A DNA stretch of 64,000 nucleotides from Pachyseris speciosa (lineage: Eukaryota; Cnidaria; Anthozoa; Scleractinia; Pachyseridae): positions 292,501 to 356,500 of the forward strand of contig JAEMWC010000653.1 of the NCBI GenBank assembly GCA_016490735.1. The letters run 5' to 3'. The notes under the pieces are model-generated. The model did not search any database, was not told the origin of the DNA, and saw only the letters and a list, made by a program, of their open reading frames with translations. The position numbers and the translations under genes were made by a program. Position 1 is the stretch's first letter, and each line of letters starts with the position of its first letter. Positions 22,501-34,500 of the stretch are shown piece by piece.

Positions 22501-25500
22501 AGATCTCAATGGCTCCTCTGGTGGGGATTACCTCGGTCTTCATGCTTCATTTTCTAATAACAGCACAAGCTTATCAATTGGTCGATCTAGGGTTGCTGTT
22601 CTCGTGGCGATTTTAACCGACCGGACAACTCCTTCTGAATCTGGGAAAGTGTCGATCACACGTGCCATGGACCAGCAGTTTCTTGGCAAACGATCCTCCA
22701 CGATGAGGACCAGGTCTCCCTTCTGTAGATTTCTCTTAGGGCGGTTCCACTTGACTCGTTGTTGTAACAAGTGAACGTATTCCTTCTTCCATCTCGACCA
22801 GAATACATTAGAAAGATACTGGACCCTTCTCCATCTCTTTTGAAGGTAAACGTCAGCTTTCTGGAAATTACCGGGTGGAGGCATAACAATCTTCGATTTC
22901 ATCGTAAGCAAGTGGTTCGGTGTGAGAGGATCTAAGTCATCAGGATCGCTGGATGGAGTGGTGAGTGGACGGCTGTTGATGATGCATTCCACCTCCGTTA
23001 ACAGGGTCCTAAACGACTCATCGTCAAGGGCACGACCATGTTCTCGCAACAGCGCAGTCAAAATTGAACGCACGGAACGAATTTGGCGCTCCCATACACC
23101 TCCCATATGGGACGCTGCGGGTGGGTTCGGCTTCCATCGTATAACCCAGTCGGCCTTGTGATCTTTGCAGAGATTATCTTGAATGACGTCATGGTTCATT
23201 TCTTCCAAAGCCCTTTTCAATTCCTTCGCTGCTCCAACTATATTCGTTCCCTGGTCTGATCTGATCTCGCGCACAGGTCCTCTTCGTGCTATAAACCGTC
23301 GCAAGACACTTAGGAAAGAATCTGTTTCCAGTGTATTGGCCGTCTCGATATGTACAGCTCTACTTGACAGGCAGGTGAAGAGTGCACCATAGCGTTTTAA
23401 TTCTTTCCGTCCCTCTTTAATGCAGAACGGACCAAAGAAGTCAACGCCACTGTACGTAAAGGGCGGGGCTGGCGTTATTCTCTCTTTGGGCAGATCGGCC
23501 ATTTTCTGTTCACCGACTGGACTTCGAAGGCGACGGCACGTCACACATTTGGCGATAAGATGTCTCACGACGGAATTACCGTTTACGATCCAGTATTGAC
23601 TTCTGAGCGCATTTAACGTGATTCCTCGTCCTGCGTGGGCAACTCTCTCATGGGCGTCACGGACGACGAGATCCACAACGAAGCTTTTCTTTGGCAGAAT
23701 TACTGGGTGTTTGAAATCTTCAGAAAACTCCTGCGATTTGTTAAGTCTACCACCGACGCGCATAAGGCCATTCTGGTCCAGGACAGGGTCTAAGCGGAAC
23801 AACGCGCTTGATTTCTTGATTTCAGATTTCTTAGCTTTGGTTAGGTGGCGTTCGTCCTTGCAGTCTCCTCGTAGGATCTTCTGTAAAGCTTCGACTTCAC
23901 AAGGAAACGCACAGCTTTGCACCAACTTGATAATGGTTTCTTCTGCTCGCTGTAGTTCTTCTACTCTTAAGGGTTGATGGTTCATCTTCGGTTCATCTCT
24001 GAAGCTTCCGGCGGCAGTTCTCGGGTCTAGTCGTTGTTGGATCGACTTCGGCTTAAGGCGCAGAATTCTTGCAACGCATTTCTTCATCTTGTGCCAATCG
24101 GAGAATCGTGCAAGTCTTGTTAGGATGTCGGACTTTTCACTAACAGCGGTGTTCAGCACGTTAACCTTCCGGACCTCAGGATCGTCAAAGGGAACCTCGT
24201 CCAGGTCAGACGGGGGTAGAGGCCATTCACTTTCAGGCAATCGCAGAAAATCTGGACCTGCAATCCAACGTTGTTGAGCGGTTAACTCACAGCCCTTTAA
24301 ACCACGTGACGCATCATCAGCTGGATTAGCCTTGCTGTCAACGTATCTCCATTGGCTTGGACTTGTTTCATCTCGTATAGACTGCACACGATTAGCTACA
24401 AACACATGGAAGCGTTTCGTCTCGTTTCGAATGTATTTCAAGACAGTGGTGCTGTCTGTCCAGTAGGTCTCACTGTCAATCGGTTCGTCTAATTCTCTTT
24501 TAATCATCTTTCCGACTTGGACTGAGACTGACGCAGCTGTTAGTTCAAGGCGTGGAATGGTCATGGTCTTCAACGGGGCAAGACGCGCTTTACCCATGAG
24601 AAACGCACAGTGCAAATCACCTTTGTCGTTTTGACTTCTTAAGTAGGTCACCTGGCCGTAACCGGATGTGCTGGCATCGGAAAAGCTATGTAGCTGTCTT
24701 GAGATGACTGAACCAAAGCCAACAGGCTTGATGCAACGGTCCATCGAGAAGTGTTCCAAAGTCGATAAATGGCTTCTCCATTTCTCCCAGCGTGCACGAA
24801 ACTCTTCCTCAATTTCATCATGATGTGGTATGTACCAGACCTTCCCCATATCGGTAGTAAGGCGATCTGATGGTACTTTTCTCGCATACCCCTTGGCTAT
24901 GATGTCGTTCATAAAATTGACATAGTCTGCATAAAAGGCACTATTTCTATTCAGTTTTTTCTTCAGCCAGTATGCCCTGTGAAGCACTTGCTCTCTGTTG
25001 CCAGGGAAACGTACATTACGGAGGCGCAATGGAAGAGGGATCTCGTAATGACCGTCGTCTGTGCGTGTAACACCTTCATTAACCATCTGCAGGAAATTCC
25101 TGTCTTCTTGAGAGTGTTCTAGCTCTTTGCCTTTGGATCGTTCACTGAAATCTAACTCAAACATCTCATTCAAGGCTTGCGGGGTGACGATTTCTTTAAC
25201 TCTGTCTTCTACCATGAAGTGATGATCAAATAACCTTTTGGAGCCAATTTCCTTTGTAGCTATTCTATTGCAGTTCACCGTTGAATGTTCTTTGTTACAC
25301 ATGTTCAAGGGTCCCACTATCGCCCATCCAGCAAATGTTTTTACAGCGAAGGGGCCACCATTTTCACTTGCAACGACGTCCATTGGTTCAAGGGCCTTTG
25401 GACAATTTGAGCCTATAAGAAGACCGACTTTAGCGCCAGGCAATCTTGGGGGCAATTCTTCTTCTATGCGTTTGAGGTGCGACCATCGTTGGGCAAGTTC

Positions 25501-28500
25501 AGGCGTTGGCACATCCTCTTCGACTGCAGTAATATCTTCTTTCGTAAAGGTCTTCGGTAAGTGTATGGAATTGTTCCCATTTAAGTCTGACGCGATCAAA
25601 CCGTTCAAGGCCTTGGTATCAAGCAGCTCAGATCCATTCATGGTCTTGATCATTAGTTTAGTATCGACACCACTTAAACCTAGGCTGGCAGCGACATCCT
25701 CAAGAATAAACGTGCCAGTACTGCAGGCGTCGAGCATGGCGTAAGTAAGGACTTCACTTCCAGCTGTCTTCAGCTTGACAGGAACGATGGGTACGGCTGT
25801 TATCGCGGTTCCTGTGCCCACAACGTGACAAACGGCTTCATTTGTTTGGTCGTTCATCGAGGTTTTGGCTGAGCTTTGCTGTTTGGCTGCTGTTGGGTTG
25901 AGCTGGAATGTTTCGTCATGAAGTCCTGTTGGATGACGACGAGAACACGTTTTGCAGGTCCTTCTACGTGCGCACCCACTGGATCTGTGGCCGGTCCCGT
26001 AACAAGCAAAGCAGAATCCCTTTTCTTTCAGAAACTCTCTTCTTTCCTGTATATTCTTTTTCAAATACTCCTGGCAGTCGTCTAGGTCGTGGACCTTTCT
26101 ACAGAGCTGGCAGACAAGGTTGGCTTCTGCTGTAATCCTGGTATTGGTATCAATCGTGGTTGCATGGCTGGAAACGTAACTCGAGGGACGCAAACGGTCT
26201 CCTGCGACTTTGGGCTTGTTGATGTACTTGTCTTTACGAGAGCGATCTGGTTCAACTACGCGATTCAAAGCTTCTCGGGAGAAGATAGGGTCCATAGCGA
26301 TTCCAACCTCAGTTTTAACAAAGCTCACAAAGTCGGCAAAGGCAGGGATTGTTTCTCGCGACAATCTTAGTTTGTTGGCCTCTCTGCGCCATCGGTCTTG
26401 AAGAGGTAGTGGAAGCTTCTTCACCAAGCTTTGCAGGTTATGAGGATGATCGAGGACGGCCAAAAAGGCTAGTGAGGTCATCGCACTCCGACACTGCGTA
26501 AGAAAGGTACAGAACCGGTCAAGCGCCAAATCGTCTCCAAGCCGAATGTATGGCCACTCGTTAAACTTCTTGATGTAGCCGTTGCAAATCTTGTAAGGGT
26601 CTCCGTATTTTTCTCTCAAGAGCTTCTTCGCTTCTGGATAGCCGCTCTGTTCATCCAAGTGAAGGCATCCTTTGATCAGCTCCTTAGGTTCTCCTTCCAA
26701 GTATTGTTCTAAATATCGTAGACGAACATCGTTGGACCTCAGCTTGGATTCTATCTGCGACTCGAAGCTTGTCACAAATGAAGAATATTCCAAAGGATCG
26801 CCGGCAAACTTCGTAATTTGCAATGACGGGAGAAGGCTCTGCTGATGTTGCTCGACCAACATTTCTGTCAACTTATTCTGCTGGATAAAAACTTCCTGGA
26901 ATCCACTAGACGCACTTTGAGCTGCGTTCGGCTTGACGTGAAATTCAGGGACAAGAGGATTTAGCTGCGGGTACGACTCCGGCTGTGGCACTTTGGGTTG
27001 AACGGATGGGACATTACTTGTACTCAATTCTTCTCCCATGGCGCCATTCTCAATTTCCGCGTAAGCTCGTTCACGTGCTTCTGCAACCGCTAACTGTTCT
27101 TCTAGGCGCAGTCTTTCAGCCTTCTGCTCCAACTCTTGTTTGCGCTCTAGAAGTGCTACTTTTGCTTTTAATTCGGCTGCCTTGGCTTTTTCTTTTGCTC
27201 TGCCGGAGGCTATGGAGGACTTTGAACTTGAGGCTTTGGAGCGACGCGACGATCCGGTGTGTCTTGTTGAAGTCGATCTACTTTCTAAGCTATCCTCGAT
27301 CTTGTTTTTCGCAGAAGAAATCCATTGTTCCGTTGTTTCGATGATATTATTCGCACGGCTGTACTGCTCGGCATACCAATCATTCGCTACGTTCAACTCT
27401 TCATCGGTCTCAAGATCGCTAAGCAAGGCTGCGACGGCTAACTTTAACTCTTCACAAGTGATGCGAAAGGCTGCTAAAATATTTTCAACAACATCCACGT
27501 TTTCAGCGTTTTCCGTTGAGGACACAATTTGATCAATTTGACGCGAAACTTTCTTTTGAAGCGAATGACAATCCGTCCATCTAATGTGAGCAATATAGGA
27601 CTTTCCTTTCTCAGTTCGCTTGGTCGAACGCTTTGGCCTTGATACTCCGACTGCACCAGAATTCACTGAACCCAATTCGTCGTCTTCAACAGCTTGATCC
27701 GCCTGGATTTGGCTCTCTTTATCCATAGATGACCCAATGTAACGTTTCAACGAAATGTTGAGGCCAAATAATCAAATTTCCAACGCGCACGTAATGAACA
27801 TAAACGTTTAATCACTTCTAAAAACACGGTTGCTACAGAGAGAAAACAAAACGAAATGCATGTTACAAGTGAGCAAAAATAGACGGAAAATTGACAAGAA
27901 AGTATCAATAAAAAGACATAAAATTGAACCAGAAAAAGACACTTACAAACGTTGTATGATTTCCAGGACGGAACACGAAAGGCATAAATAAACGAGCGAA
28001 GAGGCATAAACGATCTCAGCGAGAGACAGTGGCGAAAGTACAACCGTAATAACGAAACTTGCATAAAAAGGAGCTAAAACAAAGGAAAATTATGCGAGAA
28101 AGAAGTAACAGAAATAACTTGAATAACTTACGAAAAGCACGAAATTAAACGTGGCAAAGGCACTTAAGGAACGGAAAGAATGCGGCTTACAAAAGAACGC
28201 AATTAACACGTATAACCTACGACTAAAAAAATTAACACAAAAAGCGGCAGCAACATTACCCATTTCTCATTTGATTTTACCCAAAGTTGAGTGACGAGTA
28301 CCGTAAAAGCTCTCTTAAGACCCCATCTCTATTAACCCCCTCTCTAATAAGCCCCTCATTTGGAAGTCGGTTTTTGTATTAAGACCCCCATCTCTAATAA
28401 GCCCTCCTCCCTTTAGGACACGAGATTTTGTAATTAGTCCCTCCTATTCCCTCTTATCAAAATCCACTTCATGCGGCTCAGTGGGTTTGTTTTGAAACAA

Positions 28501-31500
28501 ATGTACACTCAAACACACAATACTGTTTGCTGCTCTTTATTAAATAATAAAATTTCACTGCAGTTGTTTCAGTTTTGTACAAAGATTTTTGAAGACGAAA
28601 ACGGCGTGTTTAAGATTTTAAACAAGCCCCCTCTCTAATAAACCCCTGTAAATGAGGCCTGAAATTATATAAGCCCCCGGGGCTTAATAGACCTTTTACG
28701 GTATCCGTTTTAACTCGTGAATGCAGTCAGTAGGCGGGTTCGACCCGTTCGCTTGCTCGATCTTGTAAATTTTATACTTCATGCTAGTTCTAGCTGCCGC
28801 TAGAGTGCCAACGAGGCAGTCTTGTGAAGTAGAAAATATAAAAGAGTGTTACGCCGGGAACAAACAAATATTGTTTTACCATATAATTAACAATTATTCA
28901 CCGAAGTGGAGGTGAATAGTGGTGGATATTTACCGAGCGGAGGTAAATATCCACCACTTTCACCGACACTGAATTATTCAACGCTGAATAATTACAACTG
29001 TAGCGGACCAAAACATTACTTTGTGTGTGACAAATATGCCGACAAGCGGTCGGAAATTGTAAAATCTCGCGCGCCGGCTGCTCGGAGTTGAAAAGTGTTG
29101 CTAATCACCTCCGAGTTAATCAATCAGAGCGCACGAAAGGCACTATTCACTTGTGCAGTATATGTACGAATAAATATTATACAGCAATATTACCATAAAT
29201 AACCATAAATAATATGGAACACTTCATTTGTCATCACAAATGGATTTAAGTTGCCGTTAGAAGCAGGAGGAATTCTTCTGAACAAATACTTTCCCCGGAA
29301 CTTGGGAATGCCCTATAAAATACTTGAAATTACAGTAGTAGTAGCTTTGAGTCGACTGGACTCCAATGTCAATCTGATTGCCTTTGACGACTGCAAATTT
29401 AAAGGAATACAAGAAGCATAATGTGGTAGTGAACTGTATACTAAGTTTCTGCATAGTTTCGTGGCACAAGTTATGTTAAAACTCAACCAATCGGTTGAGC
29501 GATATAAAACACTATACTACGACTTACAGGTAGTGTTTGCATCAGTTTTGATATGTTTTCAGACACAGTTGTCTTTCTACTTTGGCTGATTGTCAGCAGT
29601 TTTTTGTCAGAGAACTCACTGGTTCTATTTTGAGCACTTTCGCTTGACATGTTTACATGGCTCTGGTTCGGAGCACTTTTGCTCGAACAGCTGAACATAT
29701 CCGGTTAGATTTTGTACCCTTTCGCTCAAATATCAACACACTAGTTTGATTTTGAACACGTTTGCTTTCAGTTGAACAAAATGCTTCGAGTTTGAGCACT
29801 TTCGCTCAAGTGTTAACGTACTGGTTCATTTCTTGAGGAAGTTGACGCATAGTTAGTCGAGGTTGACGTCAAACTCGATACGTTTGTTCGATTTTTAGCA
29901 CTTTCGCTCGAATAGTTGAACACACGTGCACTGCTTCGATAACTTATTCAACACTCTACTGAAGACAACACCGAACAGTTCCAACCACAACAGAAAGAAG
30001 AGAAAATATACACAGTGTACTTTCTTCGAATGTTGTTGAAATGGGGAGGGACCAATTACTAGCGCCTAATCGCAGGTTAGATCATAGCATACCCCGCGTG
30101 GCAATCGATGCTATATTGTCTTATGTTCGAAGTAGAGAGCTAATTAATAGCCCCAAGGAATCTTCTTTGACAAAATAGTGGACCAAGGAGGATCATCGCA
30201 AAAAAACTCTTGGGTTAGAAATCAGCTGCGACGGCGATAACTTGCACTCCAACCCGGGCAGCGCGAACAAAAACTTTCAAAACAAAACACTCCGCACCAC
30301 CACTGTTTAATCTTGGATCGACGTTCATGGTCTGTTTGTTAATTAAACACATGGACGCCTGTAAGACTACTCAGTGAAAAACATGAAAAATCGAAATGCG
30401 AATGAGTTACTTCCCTGGATTAAATTCTCTCTATGCTAGATATTTAGTCGTTCACCCCCGAACATATTTCAGGTCAACTGAACTGCATTGAGTCACGTCA
30501 GCCTTCAAGTGAGAACAAAGCTCATAACTTGGGGCCCGTTTCTCGAAAGTCCCGAAAGCTTTTCGGACCCGAAAAGCCAATTGTAAAACTGAAATCCGCT
30601 TATCCTAAAAGCTGTTTCAAAGTGAGAAAGAGCAGCGTTATCGCAAGATTTGATGCCTAAGATGGTCTTCGTTTTAAAGATACTGTGGGAATTATGGGAC
30701 TCGAAATAGGCCCGAAACGTTTCGGGGCTTTCGAGAAACGCACGCCCTGGCGTGCACACAGCGAATGTTTTCCTTACTGAGCTGCAGAGTTCTATGTTCA
30801 TTTGCTACACGCCCTGTATACTTGTAGGATGGTTTTGTAATGTTGGTAGCATCAACTAGAGGTACGTCATTCGGTATTTCTACTGAGACCGGTGAAACTG
30901 TCTCCGTGCTGGAATATTTTCTATGAATGGAGGGCAACCTACGGGAATTTGACTATTTTGATCGGACATCACGTCCCCAGGGTGGGGAATTTTGGCATGG
31001 TCCTCTTGTGTGCAACAAGGACTGAAGGGTATATGACCGCCTTCCCTTGCCCCAGGGTGGGGGATTTTGATACTTTTGACAATTATTTTTTGCCCGGGGG
31101 TGAGGATTTTGATAATTTTTTTCAGAAAATGTCAAAATCCCCACCCTTTGCCCGACCCCCCCCCCCCCACCCCACTCGGGCTTGACACTGAAAGGTGCAT
31201 TACCTCCGAGTAATTCGCGAGTTTCGTGCTCCCTCGTGTGAATTAAGAAAAAATGGCGTCCCGGTTTACTTCCGTGACAAGCGAAGGAATCATCTAAATT
31301 AACGACGACGCAGTCCCTGAAAACACAAAGAAAGCGACTAAATTTGGTTTGGCCGTGTTTAAAGGTAATGGTTTATGTTTTTAACCTGGAGTTTATTGAT
31401 AAAAACCGATGAGAAAGGTTTTGTTTACAAATGCAAGTTAATCTTGCGTAACCTCACTTCTTCGCTTGAAAACGGAAGTTGAATGATATTTTTTTTACAG

Positions 31501-34500
31501 AATGGTTTCAAATACAGAGAGAGTTTGCAACTCCATTTGAAGAAATGTCGCCACCAGAACTAAACAAACGTCTTCATAAATTTTATCTGTTAGCGAGAAA
31601 ACGGGCGGCTTGTTGTTTCAGTCCTTTGCGCGAGGGAAAATTTTGCAATCGTTGCTGGAATATATGAATTAAAATCAATTTTTTGTGGGGTATATTATCT
31701 CAAACTTTTAGTATATACTAAAACAACTATTCACCTCAGTGTCGGTGGCTAGCGGTGGATATTCACCTCGCCGCTTCGCGGTTCGGTAAATATCCACCAC
31801 TAGCCACCTCCACTTCGGTGAGTAGTTGTTAAATATCCAGTTACTCAAGTAAAAAGCAACTTCTCCATGTCGACTCTCATAAAGTGGACTCGAAGCGCTG
31901 CAACCGGCCGCTCTCCATAACGGTTTCTCCTCCACAAATCATCCGTTCGTTCATTTATTCCAGCATACATGCATGCGTGCAGGAATGTGTTCGTGCATAC
32001 GTGCATTTGTGCATTCGATCAAATACTCTTCTTTTAATGCGGTCGTTGCAGAGAGGCTTGGTTAAATTTAATAGAGTATGTGCGGAGCGGCCAAGTTGGA
32101 GAACCAACAATAAAAGAAAAAATGCATAATGAATTTTATTTCTCAACGGAAAATCATGCTATTGTATTGGTCCTACAGCATGGCCGCTACGCACATACTC
32201 TATATTAGATAAGAGAAACTCTGAACAATTATGAAAAGAAAGTTCGGATCAACACTATTCAACTTAAATCAATTGTCAAACCAAGGTCAAAACATCACAC
32301 TATTCACAAGGTTAATTTACCAGCCATTTTTGATCACCTGCTTTCATTTACTATTTCTCCTCAGCGGAAAACCACGTGACCAATGGAGATTCCTCAGCGT
32401 CAAGCGTTGCTACACCTGCTCGAACCCAGTCCCATTTGCAATTTAACCCGTCTATGTTTGAGCGACTTCGCAAAATCACAAAAGATTGTCGAAAGAACTT
32501 CTCCCCGACGCCGAAACCTAACGGGAGCAAATTATCAATTACTGGAGGAAAAGCTAATGACGACAGCCCTGAGAAAAGCAAGACCACTTCTGCTCCGGCA
32601 GACAGCTCTGACTTTGTCATATCTTCCGCTGGGTCATCGCCGGCTCATTCACCACAGGCAATGGACTTTGAAGTGTTGTCCACTCCCCCGCGGCCAAGTA
32701 AAACGAAGTCTGCGAATTTTGAAGTTTTAGGCACGCCCCCTCGATCTAATAGACCGAGATCGATGGATTTTGAAGTGCTGTCAACGCCTCCGAGGGCAAG
32801 TAAGCCAAAGGAGAGTGAGACAAATGGAGCACTTACTACTGAATCTGCACACAGCTCAACTGATGAACACCAAAAGGGACGGAGTAGACTTAAAGAACGA
32901 TTTGCAGAGTTGTCTTCAAAAAGAACATTACCTAATGGAGTCCTTACAGACTCAAAAACTACCGAGAAAGATTCCTCTTCAATTGAAGTACTAGAGGAAG
33001 GCGACCAAACTGCTTTTACCGGTTCTGTTGCTAAGACAGTCCATGCAGTGAATGGAGAAGTGAGCTTGCCGGTTACGGGGAAAGAACTTTCGCATCTTTC
33101 CTCGAAGGAACAGAAGTCGCCTGCTTTAGCTGACGAGGCTCCCAGGACAAACGCTGAGGAAACCAGAGGGTTAAATTTAAATTCAGAAGACTTCAGAGCA
33201 GTAAGTAGAGACAACTTCACTCTGTGTCATTTTTGCTTTCATTATCTTTGCACCGAGTGTACATCACTGGTCTGGTGTGTACATGATTGCTACCGTTAAC
33301 AAATGGTCATGAAAACGGGGGTACCAAGGCTTGGTTTTCACGTGACGCCAAAAAACTAAAATTCAAAAGTAAACTTCAGCTTCGTCACGTAAAAGGTATT
33401 ATAGAAATGTATCTGATTTGTTCACAGTGCGTGACATAAAGATGTCAACTCGCAAATATGTCACGCACATGAAAACATCGATTCAGCACGTTTTTTTTTT
33501 GTGAGGTCTGAAAAGGAAACATGAGAAGAGAAGCATCTGTGTGAGTGTTTCTAAGCTCAAAAGAGAGAAGAAAGCCTTTGAGATAGCCAAAATAAATTCC
33601 AGATGTTTTCACTCGTTTCCGGTCGCCATATTTGTGTCCCTCATAGACACCATCATGGCGTGTCCATACTAAACTCTATAATTTTGAGTGGTACTTTTTG
33701 CCAAATAACTCGAGTACGGGATATCGCACAGCCCTGAGACTTTGGCATGTTGTTTATTTTTTCAGTCTTCCACGATATCTCAATTTCTTGACTTAATCTA
33801 TTGAATGGTTGATGGTGTTATTTTTTTAACTTGCGTGACTGAAAACCAAGAATATGCCTGTCACATGAATCGTCAATCATCAATCACTTGAAAGTTTCCA
33901 TATAATAGTTATTTAAGAGAGGTGCAAATATTTCGTCTCTTACTGGCGGTCGTCATGCAATTTTGTTTCTCGCTTAGAAACAATTTGTCGCAATTGTGAA
34001 AAAAATGTTACACGTGTAATTGTTTTGAACAGGATATCCACCATTGCAAACGTTACAGCAGCTGTTTGAGAGTAATTCTTGAGCTCTGAATGTCGACATA
34101 AAAATAGAAAACGAGTTTTATGAATCGCTGTTGACAACTGTAACATCTGTCAACAGCGTTGGAACTGTGACGTGTTTTGCAAGCAATCCCACTGGTAATA
34201 CTTTCCTCTGTCGATCAGCGTTTTGATTTAGCTTATTTTTTGTCTTTATTAGTTAATCAGGAAAGTGGTTGAGGAGAGAATGAATCAAATAGAGCGTTCC
34301 ATGGGCCGCGAAAATGCGGAAAAATTAGCTTTGCTCGAGAAGGAGAACAAAGCTCTCAGAGAGTACGCAAAGAGGTTGGAGGCCTCTGTGAAAAAAGTTG
34401 CTGAAAGTGAACAACCAAAGCAAAAACAATCGCGAGCATCTCAGACCCAAGATCTCAACTGGGTAAGTGCAACAATATATTGTGAGCAGCCCAGGCTTAA

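Larger units (their letters stand above)
21925..28255 (-). mobile_element. BEL/Pao LTR retrotransposon, very young, RT-deleted
   Basis: Two 500 bp LTRs are identical by eye and begin TG and end CA. They enclose one long open frame on the minus strand. The 5 bp target duplication TTACC is present at 21,920-21,924 and 28,256-28,260. LTR identity means very recent insertion. The polyprotein order gag, protease, RNase H, integrase is BEL/Pao, but the reverse transcriptase core is missing, so this copy needs an RT from elsewhere. It lies antisense within the proposed long intron of the ATF7IP-like gene. Confidence 0.95.

Noticed and set aside
25238..25744. 168-codon plus-strand frame within the BEL/Pao polyprotein
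   Set aside because: Antisense shadow of the retroelement coding sequence, without independent features.
32383..32730. 115-codon frame starting at the first ATG of the 32.4 kb exon
   Set aside because: It is out of frame with the 275-codon frame that has the 17-residue repeats and spliced continuity. It is a shadow frame.
32645..33220. 191-codon minus-strand frame opposite the ATF7IP-like exon
   Set aside because: It is complementary to a low-complexity Ser/Pro coding region and has no splice or domain support.
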